Positions 35,150-43,979 of a stretch of DNA of 45,937 nt are shown piece after piece (position 1 is the first letter of the stretch; each line of letters opens with the position of its first letter). The notes beneath the pieces were generated by a model. That model did not search any database. It was not told the origin of the DNA and saw nothing but the letters and a program-made list of their open reading frames with translations. The translations under genes and the position numbers were made by a program. The stretch is from Anaerolineae bacterium (GTDB lineage Bacteria > Chloroflexota > Anaerolineae > Promineifilales > Promineifilaceae). The stretch is taken from assembly GCA_023384355.1 (NCBI GenBank), contig JAHDWL010000001.1:284085-330021 (forward strand). The letters run 5' to 3'.

Positions 35150-35827
35150 TTATTCCCCGGCTCCTCCCGCTTCACCGGTTTCCGACATATGCCTGAACCG
35201 AATGGAGTATACTGCAATGCCAAAAGCTACGGCAGCGTTTAGCGACGCTTTTTGACCGGCCATCGGCAGACCGAAAACGGCGTCGCAGCGCTCTAGAATC
35301 GCCGGATCTACCCCCGCCCGCTCGTTGCCGACGACTAATGCCAGTTTATCTGGTAATCGGCCAGGATATTCAAAATAATAATCAGGGGACATGTCGGCGG
35401 TCTGCCGCAGCCTTTCCAGCGCCCAAAGCTTGTAGCCTAGTTGCCGGAGATCAGTCACAGCGTCGAGGTTGTTCGGGTAATACGTCCAGGGGACGGTCTC
35501 ATTCGCGCCAAGCGCGGCCTTGACCAGCTTTGGATGTTCCGGTGTCGCCGTGATACCTGCCAGATACAGGTGATTAACGCCGGCGCCATCGGCCGAACGG
35601 AACATAGAGCCGACGTTGTGGATGCTGCGGATATTATCCAGACAGCCAACCAGATCAAGCCCGACCAGTGGCGGGGCGTGGTGGGCAGGTTTAAGGCCTT
35701 GCGCCGGGAGGGCAACGGCAACCGCCCCCCCACAGCGCGGGCAGCAGATCGCTTTCGCTTCATCGGTAGTGGCCGGGAAGCGAAAGCGACATCCATCATC
35801 CAGGCATTGCAGAAAAACGTAATCCAA
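35150..35827 (-). CDS. SpoU/TrmH-family RNA methyltransferase with N-terminal zinc ribbon
   Basis: 225 residues from a TTG start at 35827; a TAA just upstream in this frame rules out earlier starts, and AAGG lies ten bases before. The first 35 residues hold two cysteine pairs (CLDDGC and CCPRC), a probable zinc ribbon. The SPOUT domain follows: LDNIRSIHNVGSMFRSADG (motif 1), KLALVVGNERAGV (motif 2) and GQKASLNAAVAFGIA (motif 3). Such enzymes 2'-O-methylate rRNA or tRNA with S-adenosylmethionine. The exact target cannot be told. The pyrophosphatase stop is six bases upstream and ogt starts one base after its end. Confidence 0.88.
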   Translation of the reverse strand: MDYVFLQCLDDGCRFRFPATTDEAKAICCPRCGGAVAVALPAQGLKPAHHAPPLVGLDLVGCLDNIRSIHNVGSMFRSADGAGVNHLYLAGITATPEHPKLVKAALGANETVPWTYYPNNLDAVTDLRQLGYKLWALERLRQTADMSPDYYFEYPGRLPDKLALVVGNERAGVDPAILERCDAVFGLPMAGQKASLNAAVAFGIAVYSIRFRHMSETGEAGGAGE

Positions 35828-35833
35828 TGCCCA

Positions 35834-37189
35834 TTAGCCTTCGAGAGCGCTGAGCAAGGCCGGCAGCAACTGTTTCTTGCGCGAGACAGCGCCTGGCATT
35901 CGATATGTGCCGTCCGGCAGTTTGGGATAAGGCAGGCCGCCAAGCTCCGGCACGTCGGATGTAAGTAACAGGCGGCTGGATCCACGGACGACATCGGTGA
36001 CCATGAGCACGGCAAAGTTCAGACCCTTCGAATCACGCAATTTGATCAATGCATCCTTCAAGAGATCGTGGAACTCATCAAGCTCAACCAGAGATGTTAC
36101 TTCGACCTGTGCAACCCCGAAATTCAGACCGGCAGCCTCGTACAATTTCAGGTCTGCGCTAACGACATCCTCCGGCGTGCGCGTGGCCAACCCGGTGCCG
36201 GCGGAAATAACTTTTTCCCCGAAGGATTGAACAGTTTCTCCGGCCAACGGCGAACCGACGACAAAGGCCCAGCGCGCAAGGCGCTCGGCCGCTTCCTGAT
36301 CGCGCGGCGTGGTAGTGGGCGAGGTCAGGATCAATGTGTCCGACATGATGCCGGCCAGCAGCAACCCGGCCAATTCAGGCGGCGCGCTCAGGCCGGAATC
36401 GTTGATCCGTTCGGTTATCAAGGTAGAAGTGCTGCCGACGATATCGACCGAGAAGCGGATGGGTGTTCTGGTGGAATGATTGCCCAGACGGTGATGGTCG
36501 ACGATCTCGATGACGTCCGCCTCGTCGATTGAGCCGACAGCCTGCCCCGGTTCGTTGTGATCTACCAGTATGAGCTGCATGCGCGGTGGGTTGAGCGCCT
36601 CGCGATGACGGCAAATTCCCATGTAGCGGCCGGTCTCATTGACGACCCAGAACTCTGTCCTTTCCTCGCGTAAAATGCGATTGAGCACGTCGCGAATGCG
36701 TGTGTTGGCCTGGAACTGGGGTACGGTTGTATCCGCGGCTTCCCGACCGGGCATGTCCATCAACTCGCCGATGCGCATTTCCTCACGCCGGGGATGGGAT
36801 CCAATGGTGCGGCTGAGAAAGTCAAACAGGCTGACGCCTGTAACCAGACCGAAGGGTTTGCCTTCGTTATCGACGATCGGGGCAACTCCCTCGGTGCGGT
36901 TGGCGATAGCCCACACTTCACGCAACGGGTGTTCCGGTGAGGCGATGTTTAACCGGTGGGTAATGGCTGCAAATCGCGGAGAGGCGTCCGTCAGCAATGT
37001 CGGCTGTTCGATGCCGAGGTGGGTCAACACCCAGGTTGTTTGGGGATTAAGATGCCCGGCGCGAGCGGCAATGGCGTTCTGCCCCTGGTCTTGCAGCAGC
37101 CAGGCATACCCCATTGCCGCGGCGATGGAGTCGGTATCGGGGTTTACGTGCCCGACGACGTAAATAGCGTTATGTTTTGTTCCGGTCAT
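35834..37189 (-). CDS. ppaC: CBS-domain manganese-dependent inorganic pyrophosphatase (family II)
   Basis: 451 residues from the ATG at 37189, eight bases after AGGA; an ATG 18 codons earlier is possible. DHH-family motifs are GHVNPDTDSIAAAMGYAWL, LVDHNEPGQA and EIVDHHRLGN, then the DHHA2 part with GIMSDTLILTSPTTTPRD and a C-terminal SRKKQLLP substrate loop. Between the first two motifs lie two CBS domains (about 65-230: VAPIVDNEGKPFGLVTGVS and TEFWVVNETGRYMG), with no DRTGG domain between them. The enzyme splits pyrophosphate in the cytoplasm, pulling biosynthetic reactions forward; CBS-PPases are controlled by adenine nucleotides. First gene of the PPase-SpoU-ogt operon. Confidence 0.93.
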   Translation of the reverse strand: MTGTKHNAIYVVGHVNPDTDSIAAAMGYAWLLQDQGQNAIAARAGHLNPQTTWVLTHLGIEQPTLLTDASPRFAAITHRLNIASPEHPLREVWAIANRTEGVAPIVDNEGKPFGLVTGVSLFDFLSRTIGSHPRREEMRIGELMDMPGREAADTTVPQFQANTRIRDVLNRILREERTEFWVVNETGRYMGICRHREALNPPRMQLILVDHNEPGQAVGSIDEADVIEIVDHHRLGNHSTRTPIRFSVDIVGSTSTLITERINDSGLSAPPELAGLLLAGIMSDTLILTSPTTTPRDQEAAERLARWAFVVGSPLAGETVQSFGEKVISAGTGLATRTPEDVVSADLKLYEAAGLNFGVAQVEVTSLVELDEFHDLLKDALIKLRDSKGLNFAVLMVTDVVRGSSRLLLTSDVPELGGLPYPKLPDGTYRMPGAVSRKKQLLPALLSALEG

Positions 37190-37402
37190 GCGTTGCAATC
37201 CTGAAAAATTCTTATGGTCGCGGCCGATAATCAGTCGAGCCATGTCGCATAGTAGCCGGTAAAACTTACAACCAGCCTGACTGTTGTCATTGTCCCTTGT
37301 GAAGCTCTCCCTGCCAACAAATGATACACGATGGTCGGTCAGGACGCATGTGACAAGGTGTGGCCCGCAAAATAAATCTCGCCGTATTTCGCAGCGAGCG
37401 AT

Positions 37403-37431
37403 TTGGAAGACACTCCACTTGCTGACATAAT
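37403..37431 (+). promoter_or_regulatory. Promoter predicting a leaderless YfhO-like mRNA
   Basis: TTGGAA (37403-37408), a 17-base spacer and CATAAT (37426-37431, 5 of 6). Only CCAGTC separates the -10 from the ATG at 37438, so transcription should start at the A of the start codon. No Shine-Dalgarno sequence is present. Confidence 0.65.
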
Positions 37432-37437
37432 CCAGTC

Positions 37438-39792
37438 ATGGCTGCCCGCCAACACAATCGATCCTGGATGGACACACTGATCTACCTCCCCAAACGTCGC
37501 CCTGTTCTTTCGGCCGCGCTGCTAATGCTGGCCATCAGTCTGGCTTTTTTTGCCGGCGTACTGATACCACCCGTTGGCAAGGCGTTGGCCGGGCACGATA
37601 TGACCGGCTACTACTACATCTACTGGAATCTCGTTCGCGATTCCTTGCTCAGTGGCCACCTGCCCTTGTGGGAACCGGACATTTTCGGTGGATATCCCAT
37701 CCTTGCCCAGCCGCAGCAAAACACTTTTTATCCGCCGAACTGGATCAATTTGATCGCGCCGTTGCGCGTCGGTGTCACCATGCATATGGTTTTCCATGTG
37801 TGGCTGGCTTCCATCGGCATGTTCCTCTTTGCCCGCCGGATGGGCGGCAGGTGGTTGCCGTCGGTGCTGGCGGGGCTTAGCTTTGCCTACGGAGGATTGC
37901 TGGCTGGTCGCTTGTGGGCAGGGCATCAACCGGTGTATGCGGTGTTTATCTGGACCCCGCTCACTCTTGCGGCGCTCGACTGGGCAATCGAGCGGCGTAG
38001 CGCGGCCGCGGCAATTATTGCCGGAGCGCCGTTAGGACTGGCCATCCTGGCCGGTCATATCCCGTCATTCCTCTATGTCGGCATAATCTGGGCCGCTTTC
38101 GCGTTATACCAGCTTATTACTCGTCGCCGGGAGCGATGGCTGGTCGTCAGAACAGCGGCAATCGCTCTGGCGATCGGCTTTGCACTTGCGGCCGTGCAAC
38201 TCGTCCCGTTTCTCCAGTTCAGCGCAACGTCTGGCCGCGTCGCAGAGGCTGATTACGAGTTTGCCACCGATTACTCGTTCCCGCCCGCCCATCTCATCAC
38301 CTTGCTAATGCCGGAATATTTCGGCGAACCGTTGAGGATCGGTTATTGGAGTGTGCCGACGTTCGAAGAACTGACTTATTATGCCGGGCTGCTGGCGGTA
38401 CTGGGACTTATATTGTCCTTGCGGCGACCGACGCGGTTGACCTGGTTCTATCTGTTCCTCATCATCTGCGGATTGTGGTTGGCGTTTGGCCGCTATGGGA
38501 TTCTCTATGAGCTGGCTTATCGATTTCTGCCACCGTTCCGCCTTGTTCGGGCGCCGGGCCGGGCTGCATTCCTTTATCTTTTCGCGGCTACGGCCTTGCT
38601 GGCTCACGCCTTGTCGACCTGGAAGGGTATCCCTCTCGATGAAAGGCGGCAAAAGCTGCGCGTCTATTGGCCATTGGCCACAGGCGTTCTTGGTCTGGCT
38701 CTCTTCGCAGCGCTGGCAGCGACCGGGGCAGTGTTCATGGCAATCCATCCGACTGAAACCAGCGGCCGGCTGTGGCACCAGATTGGCGGTTACTCTATCG
38801 CCTTGCTGGTTGTCGGAATCGGCGCGGCATTGATCCGAGTTTACCTGTTGACCGGTGACCCGGAGGCAAAGGAGAAAGTTACACCATCACCTGTCCATAG
38901 CCGATCGATTATCATCGGCGTGGCGCTGGTCGTCCTCGTCCTGTTCGATCTATGGTGGTTCTCATTCAAAATGGTGCGCACGGCTTCTACCGATCCCGAT
39001 CCCATATGGACGGACGGCCGCGCCATTATTGGAGAGCCGGAAGGTCGTGTATTACCCTGGGGCGTGCCCTTGTTCAGCCAGAACGGCGCGATTCAGGTCG
39101 ATTGGCCCAGTGTCTTCGGCTATGACTCTCTTGAGCCGGCGGCTCATATCGCTCTGGCGTCATCTGTGCCCGATCCACGCTCGACAGCGTACGATATCCT
39201 GGGTGTAACCCATGTGCTGGCCGGCGTGCCGCTGGATGATATGACCGGCGGTGATCGGCCGTTGACGCTCGTCGACCAACAGGGATCGGCATGGGTCTAT
39301 CGCCGCGCGGTGACTCTGCCAATCGCTCGCCTGACTTATGAGGCCGAAGTGATTCCCGACGGAGCGGATGCCATCACCCGAATTCACGAAAATGGGTTCG
39401 ATCCGGCTACAGTCGCGATTTTGGATAAGGAAGTGTCGTGCGTTGCGGGCACGTCATCCGAAAACGAAGGGACGGCGGAAATCGTCTCTCATGAGCCGAC
39501 ACGATGGGAAATTCAAACCCGCAGCGCTTCCCCGGCCCTCCTGATACTGGCGGAGAACGCTTATCCAGGATGGGAGGTCACAGTGGATGGACAGGCAGCC
39601 GAGCCTCTGACGGCGTATACGTCTATCCGTGCCGTCTGCGTGCCCGCTGGCGAGCATGTCGTCGTGTGGTCATTTATCCCGCGCCTCTATGTTTGGGGTG
39701 GAGTGTTGACTGCCCTGAGTTTGATGTTGGTCGTTGTTGCCGCTTTGCTTGAACGACGACGGAAACTTGCCCAACAAAGTCCAACCACATGA
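37438..39792 (+). CDS. YfhO-like multi-pass membrane protein
   Basis: 784 residues. About eleven to thirteen membrane helices fill residues 20-520, with a GT-C-like first outside loop DMTGYYYIYWNLVRDSLLSG, LWEPDIFGGYPILAQPQQNTFYPPNW and a positively charged loop near VRAPGRAAFLYLF. The remaining 260 residues form an outside beta-rich domain (WVYRRAVTLPIAR, ILAENAYPGWEVTVDGQAAE), and a final helix ends in ERRRKLAQQ. This is the YfhO arrangement; family members have been linked to lipoteichoic acid or surface glycan decoration, with proof in few cases. It stands alone between divergent and convergent neighbours. Confidence 0.85.
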   Translation: MAARQHNRSWMDTLIYLPKRRPVLSAALLMLAISLAFFAGVLIPPVGKALAGHDMTGYYYIYWNLVRDSLLSGHLPLWEPDIFGGYPILAQPQQNTFYPPNWINLIAPLRVGVTMHMVFHVWLASIGMFLFARRMGGRWLPSVLAGLSFAYGGLLAGRLWAGHQPVYAVFIWTPLTLAALDWAIERRSAAAAIIAGAPLGLAILAGHIPSFLYVGIIWAAFALYQLITRRRERWLVVRTAAIALAIGFALAAVQLVPFLQFSATSGRVAEADYEFATDYSFPPAHLITLLMPEYFGEPLRIGYWSVPTFEELTYYAGLLAVLGLILSLRRPTRLTWFYLFLIICGLWLAFGRYGILYELAYRFLPPFRLVRAPGRAAFLYLFAATALLAHALSTWKGIPLDERRQKLRVYWPLATGVLGLALFAALAATGAVFMAIHPTETSGRLWHQIGGYSIALLVVGIGAALIRVYLLTGDPEAKEKVTPSPVHSRSIIIGVALVVLVLFDLWWFSFKMVRTASTDPDPIWTDGRAIIGEPEGRVLPWGVPLFSQNGAIQVDWPSVFGYDSLEPAAHIALASSVPDPRSTAYDILGVTHVLAGVPLDDMTGGDRPLTLVDQQGSAWVYRRAVTLPIARLTYEAEVIPDGADAITRIHENGFDPATVAILDKEVSCVAGTSSENEGTAEIVSHEPTRWEIQTRSASPALLILAENAYPGWEVTVDGQAAEPLTAYTSIRAVCVPAGEHVVVWSFIPRLYVWGGVLTALSLMLVVVAALLERRRKLAQQSPTT

Positions 39793-39813
39793 CAGAGCCG
39801 GGCGCTCGTTTGC

Positions 39814-41013
39814 CTACTTCAAAATTTTAAGAGCGATCCTGTCAGCCCGATTGTAGGCCCGCTCCATTTCAACGATATCAGGTCCTCTCATTCCCTGGGT
39901 TTCCCGGGTACGGAGATAATTTCGCATGGCCAATCGGCCCGCATCGATCAACCTTTCACGACGCTCATCCGACATGCCGAATTCCGTCGTCTGATATCCT
40001 TTGGCCGGCAGGCGGCATACGAATTGCTCGAAGGCGTCGATAACCATTTTGTCATGGGCTTGTGTTGTAGTTTCGACCAGGTCAAGGATGCGCGCAACAG
40101 GCGGCAGGTCGGACAGAACAATATCGGTTTCGTGTGAATTGCCCTGACGGGAATCGATCCCATTCACTTCAAGGTCTTCGTCGATCAGAAGTCCCATTAC
40201 ACCCTGACTACTCTTGGAGCCGACAAGAGCGGTGACGTAGGGATCAGCGGACAGGAACAGCTCGATGGGGAAGTTGGACAATACACCGCCGTCGACAACG
40301 CGATGTCCGGCCATCGATCGATTGAGGTACGTCCCCCATTCGTGTTGCCAAATGACTTCCGGCCAGAGGAAGGGCACACTCATCGACATGCGCATGCCCC
40401 ACGCCAATGGCAGGCGCGGTGCTGTCCGATGGTTGAGTACCAACATCCGGCGGTCTGTGATGTCCGCAGCAATTAGTGAAAGTTCACGGCCTGTTTCATG
40501 GTGAAGCTCGGCAAATGTGAGGTTGCTCATCTTCCGCGGCCGCCCGTCCGGCATGGGCTGGTCGAGTTTTGCCCGCGCCCACTCCATGAATTTGTCGGCC
40601 GAATACCACCCGCCACGCTCCACAAGGGAGAAAAAATGGACCATCTCATCGGTCGACATCATACCCAGGATAAAGCGGTCGAGATAGCTTTCCAGAAAGT
40701 TGGGCAGGTAGGGCACATCCAGCTTATCCAGCGCGGCGCGAGTAGCGCTATGGGCGATCTCTTCGGGTGTGAACGCACGCGGCCGGCCGAGGAATTGTTT
40801 GAAGACCGGTTCGTTTGAGGCATCCTTTTCCTTGAGGGCTGTCAACATCTCCTCAACTGAAAAGCCGGCGGCCGTGTATGTCGCCATGATCGCTCCCGCG
40901 GACGTTCCCAAAAGACGACCGAACGTATGGCCGCAGCGCTCGAACTCCTGCAATGCGCCGACAAACACCATTCCCTTTGCGCCGCCGCCTTCAAACACCA
41001 GATCGTATTGCAT
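39814..41013 (-). CDS. Patatin-like phospholipase
   Basis: 399 residues from the ATG at 41013, seven bases after GGGG; an ATG 15 codons earlier lies inside a good TACAAT -10 (41057-41062), so it is not the start. The oxyanion loop GGGAKG (9-14), nucleophile Ser38 in GTSAG and Asp241 of the dyad in VVDGGVLSNFPIE give a complete patatin active site. Such enzymes release fatty acids from membrane lipids. There is no signal peptide or membrane segment, so it acts in the cytoplasm or at the membrane surface. It is convergent with the YfhO-like gene and divergent from the hydrolase gene. Confidence 0.93.
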   Translation of the reverse strand: MQYDLVFEGGGAKGMVFVGALQEFERCGHTFGRLLGTSAGAIMATYTAAGFSVEEMLTALKEKDASNEPVFKQFLGRPRAFTPEEIAHSATRAALDKLDVPYLPNFLESYLDRFILGMMSTDEMVHFFSLVERGGWYSADKFMEWARAKLDQPMPDGRPRKMSNLTFAELHHETGRELSLIAADITDRRMLVLNHRTAPRLPLAWGMRMSMSVPFLWPEVIWQHEWGTYLNRSMAGHRVVDGGVLSNFPIELFLSADPYVTALVGSKSSQGVMGLLIDEDLEVNGIDSRQGNSHETDIVLSDLPPVARILDLVETTTQAHDKMVIDAFEQFVCRLPAKGYQTTEFGMSDERRERLIDAGRLAMRNYLRTRETQGMRGPDIVEMERAYNRADRIALKILK

Positions 41014-41212
41014 GAATTCCCCTTTCCTTTGTGGTTCCGAGAACACCAAGTGCCCCATTGTATCATGATCGTGGCCTTAGAATGACCTGTCATCAGCGGT
41101 TATTTTGTTCCGATCGATTGCTAAGCGGCCTATGGTATGTTAAAAATCCGGTCGATGGGTTTTTCTGCCCCGCATCGTTGCTTCCCTTCACGTGGCCATA
41201 AATATTTCCATG

Positions 41213-43240
41213 ATGGACTGTCGTAAAATGAGAAAATTGATGTTTGCGGTGGTGTTGTTGCCGCTGATTGTTATGGGCGCTCGTCGCGTGACCGCGCAGG
41301 ACGGCGTTGGGAGTTTTCAACCTGACGAGTGTATGTTTGAAGGGTTCGATTTAGGTGTGACAAACCTGACCGGCAACCTGCTGGGTTTCGAGTGCGGTTA
41401 CGTAGTAGTTCCCTTGCGTCACGCTGACCCCGATGGCGCGACAATTCGCATTCCTGTCGCCATCCACCGCGCCTTGTCAACATCGCCTAGCCCCGATCCC
41501 CTCCTGGTGGCGCAGGGCGGCCCCGGTGGCGATGCTTTCGGGATATATTCGTTACTTACCCCCGCCTCATCCATTGCCTCGGAACGAGATATCGTCATTT
41601 TCAATCAGCGCGGCACCGCTTACGCCGAACCAGACCTCGATTGTCCTGAGGCAGACGAGGTATTGCCCGAAATGCTTGCCGCTGCCAATAATGAGGCGGA
41701 TGACGTATATGATCAAGCCATAGTTCGATGTTTCGAGCGGCTTGTTGCCGAAGGTGTCGACCTTTCCGCCTTTAACAGTCTCGAAAATGCGGCCGACATC
41801 CCCATGATTGCCCGCGCGTTGGGCTATGATGAATATAACTTCTACGGCGTGTCTTATGCCACGTTGCTTGGGCTCCATCTCTTAAGGAACCATCCCGAGG
41901 GACTGCGCTCGGTGATCCTCGATAGTGTCGTTCCGACCGACATCAACTTCATAAGTGAGATTCCAACAAGCGAAACCAGGGTTCTTAATGAGGTGTTCGC
42001 TGCCTGTGATGCTGACCCTGAATGTCGCGAGAACTACCCTGACCTCGAAGAGCGATATTTCGCTCTTGTACGCCGATTTAATGAGTCCCCATTTACTGTC
42101 ATGCTGACCGAACCCAAGACCGGCGTGCCCCATGAAGCTTACGTTGACGGGGACAGCCTGCGCTCTATTCTTTTTCAACTGCTATACCTGCCGCATATGA
42201 GCGCCGTCTTCCCGAAGATAATCAGTGATTTGGAGAAGGGCGACACACAATATCTCGAAAGTATGTGGCCGTTGTTGGTGTTTGACCAACTAATCTCCGA
42301 GGGAATGTATTACTCTGTTATTTGCGCCGAGGATGCTGATATCGATTTGGACAAAATATCGGTAGACGGTCTCCCGCCGGAGATCGCGCAGACTGCACGC
42401 GAAGAGGTTGAGAGCGTTGTGAAGGTTTGCGCGGAATGGAAGGTGGACCGGTTGCCGTCGTCGGTAGACGATCCCGTGCAGAGCGATATCCCCACGTTGT
42501 TGTTGTCCGGTCGCTTTGATCCGGTCACTCCCCCATCATTCGCACAAGCGGCGGCTGCCGGATTGACGAATTCGACGCTCCTTGTCGATCCGGTGGCAAG
42601 TCATGGCGTGGCCTTTCTCTCCGGGTGTGTCGATGGTATTGTCAGCGGATTTCTGGACGATCCAGCGGCCACGATCGATACCAGTTGTCTGGTCGAGCAG
42701 AAAAACGATCGCATCGTTCCGCCGAACGCCATCACACTGCCATTGATTGCCAAAATCAATCAACTGGATGCGGGCATCATCGTGACGTTTGGTTTGGCTG
42801 TCCTGTTATTACTGATCCTCCTGTCACCCTTCCTGATTTGGCCGCTCGTCTTCGTCATTCGGGCTTTTCAGGGGGGGCAGCCGGCGCGTGAACCGCAAGC
42901 CCGGCGCCGACGTATTCTCAGCCGCGTATTATTGTTAACGTTCGGCGTTTTGGCGCTGGCATTTTTCGCGGGCCTGTCGACAGCCATCATTCGTGTGCTG
43001 TCAACGGATCTGGCGATGGCCACGGCCATGGCCCTCCCTGGTTCAACGGCTCCGATATTGTGGATACCGGTTGTCCTTCTCGTCCTGGCGATTGGTATCT
43101 TCATTTCGGCCGTCATGCTCTGGCGAACGCCGGGCGCAGGATCAACTGCGGGCAATATTTACTACACTTTTCTGGGAATCACGGCTGTGGCGTTACTGAT
43201 TGTGCTCGGCTGGCAACATTTGTTGTTGCCTCCCATATAA
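41213..43240 (+). CDS. TAP-like alpha/beta hydrolase with C-terminal membrane domain
   Basis: 675 residues from the ATG at 41213, chosen because it follows a possible TTGCTT-17-AATATT promoter by six bases; ATGs at 41210 and 41228 are alternatives. A signal peptide ends near VTA before QDG. The hydrolase core (about 40-520) has the oxyanion loop AQGGPGGDAF, nucleophile Ser214 in YGVSYATLLG, Asp in LLSGRFDPVTPP and His in ASHGVAFLSG, with cysteines spaced as in secreted tripeptidyl aminopeptidases (S33). The last 150 residues form four hydrophobic helices joined by an arginine-rich loop (REPQARRRRILSR). It should cleave peptides or esters outside the cell while anchored. The substrate is unknown. 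Confidence 0.9.
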   Translation: MDCRKMRKLMFAVVLLPLIVMGARRVTAQDGVGSFQPDECMFEGFDLGVTNLTGNLLGFECGYVVVPLRHADPDGATIRIPVAIHRALSTSPSPDPLLVAQGGPGGDAFGIYSLLTPASSIASERDIVIFNQRGTAYAEPDLDCPEADEVLPEMLAAANNEADDVYDQAIVRCFERLVAEGVDLSAFNSLENAADIPMIARALGYDEYNFYGVSYATLLGLHLLRNHPEGLRSVILDSVVPTDINFISEIPTSETRVLNEVFAACDADPECRENYPDLEERYFALVRRFNESPFTVMLTEPKTGVPHEAYVDGDSLRSILFQLLYLPHMSAVFPKIISDLEKGDTQYLESMWPLLVFDQLISEGMYYSVICAEDADIDLDKISVDGLPPEIAQTAREEVESVVKVCAEWKVDRLPSSVDDPVQSDIPTLLLSGRFDPVTPPSFAQAAAAGLTNSTLLVDPVASHGVAFLSGCVDGIVSGFLDDPAATIDTSCLVEQKNDRIVPPNAITLPLIAKINQLDAGIIVTFGLAVLLLLILLSPFLIWPLVFVIRAFQGGQPAREPQARRRRILSRVLLLTFGVLALAFFAGLSTAIIRVLSTDLAMATAMALPGSTAPILWIPVVLLVLAIGIFISAVMLWRTPGAGSTAGNIYYTFLGITAVALLIVLGWQHLLLPPI

Positions 43241-43261
43241 GGGAACCGGAGAGAATTGCGC

Positions 43262-43305
43262 GTCGTCCTAAGCAATAGACCACGTCGATTGATCTGGAGG
43301 ACGAC
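43262..43305 (+). promoter_or_regulatory. Possible ribosome-site hairpin before the small anchored protein
   Basis: GTCGTCCT (43262-43269) pairs perfectly with AGGACGAC (43298-43305), which overlaps the GGAGG ribosome site of the gene starting at 43306. The loop is 28 bases. Folding would cover three bases of the site and the spacer up to the ATG. Confidence 0.35.
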
Positions 43306-43896
43306 ATGCAAAAAAAGGAAAACCGTTTCAAGCGCGTATACCGGGTCGCGATCTTCATCATCGCGGCGATTGCTCTTGCCGGATTCATTGTTGATGATTT
43401 CCGACAGGAACTGGTTGACCCACCTGCTGCCCGGTTGTTACCTGATTTACCCGGTTATCGGCAGGTTGAAGGTCAAACGATAACCACTTATATCGGCGCG
43501 CTCAGCGAGGGCGCAGCCCTTCTGGCCGGCCAACCGCAATTGGCGATGACGGTTGGAGCAATCGACCACGTTGTGGATTGCTATCAGGAGGTGGGCGGAG
43601 TTCGTGCACGTGTCTATAGTCAGGCAACTGCTCCGCTCCACGCCGGTCTTGTGGCCGTGGTCGACGAGACGCGGGCCAATGATCCCGATCTTCTGTTCCG
43701 CTGTGTTGCTCCGGTGGCTCTTGGACTCGAGAGTACGGATGGGAATATTATTGAGCCCTGTACGGCCGCCTACACGGTTGTGCTTGAAGAAGGGACTTTT
43801 CACGTAATTTACGCGGGATCTGCCTACGATGTTTGTGTCGATTTCTGCTCCTCTCTTGAGGGGTGTACGACACATTCAACCCTGTTACCCGGCTGA
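43306..43896 (+). CDS. Small membrane-anchored extracellular protein, unknown
   Basis: 196 residues with GGAGG six bases before the ATG. A basic N-terminus (MQKKENRFKRVYR) and one hydrophobic helix (VAIFIIAAIALAGFIV) anchor the chain. The outside part (about 35-196) is beta-rich with six cysteines, several near the C-terminus (DVCVDFCSSLEGC), suggesting disulfides. I recognise no family. The gene starts 65 bp after the hydrolase stop on the same strand, so the two may be co-transcribed. The TATAAT for secD lies just after it. Confidence 0.75.
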   Translation: MQKKENRFKRVYRVAIFIIAAIALAGFIVDDFRQELVDPPAARLLPDLPGYRQVEGQTITTYIGALSEGAALLAGQPQLAMTVGAIDHVVDCYQEVGGVRARVYSQATAPLHAGLVAVVDETRANDPDLLFRCVAPVALGLESTDGNIIEPCTAAYTVVLEEGTFHVIYAGSAYDVCVDFCSSLEGCTTHSTLLPG

Positions 43897-43903
43897 AATT
43901 GCA

Positions 43904-43931
43904 TTGCCAAACCATGGCCGATTGTTATAAT
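43904..43931 (+). promoter_or_regulatory. Promoter of secDF
   Basis: TTGCCA (43904-43909, 5 of 6), 16-base spacer, perfect TATAAT (43926-43931). Start expected near 43938, giving a leader of about 42 bases that contains GAGGA and GAGG before the ATG at 43980. Confidence 0.75.
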
Positions 43932-43979
43932 GCACAGGTTTGCTTTTTGTCGCCCACCCTTTCCGAGGAATGAGGCTTT

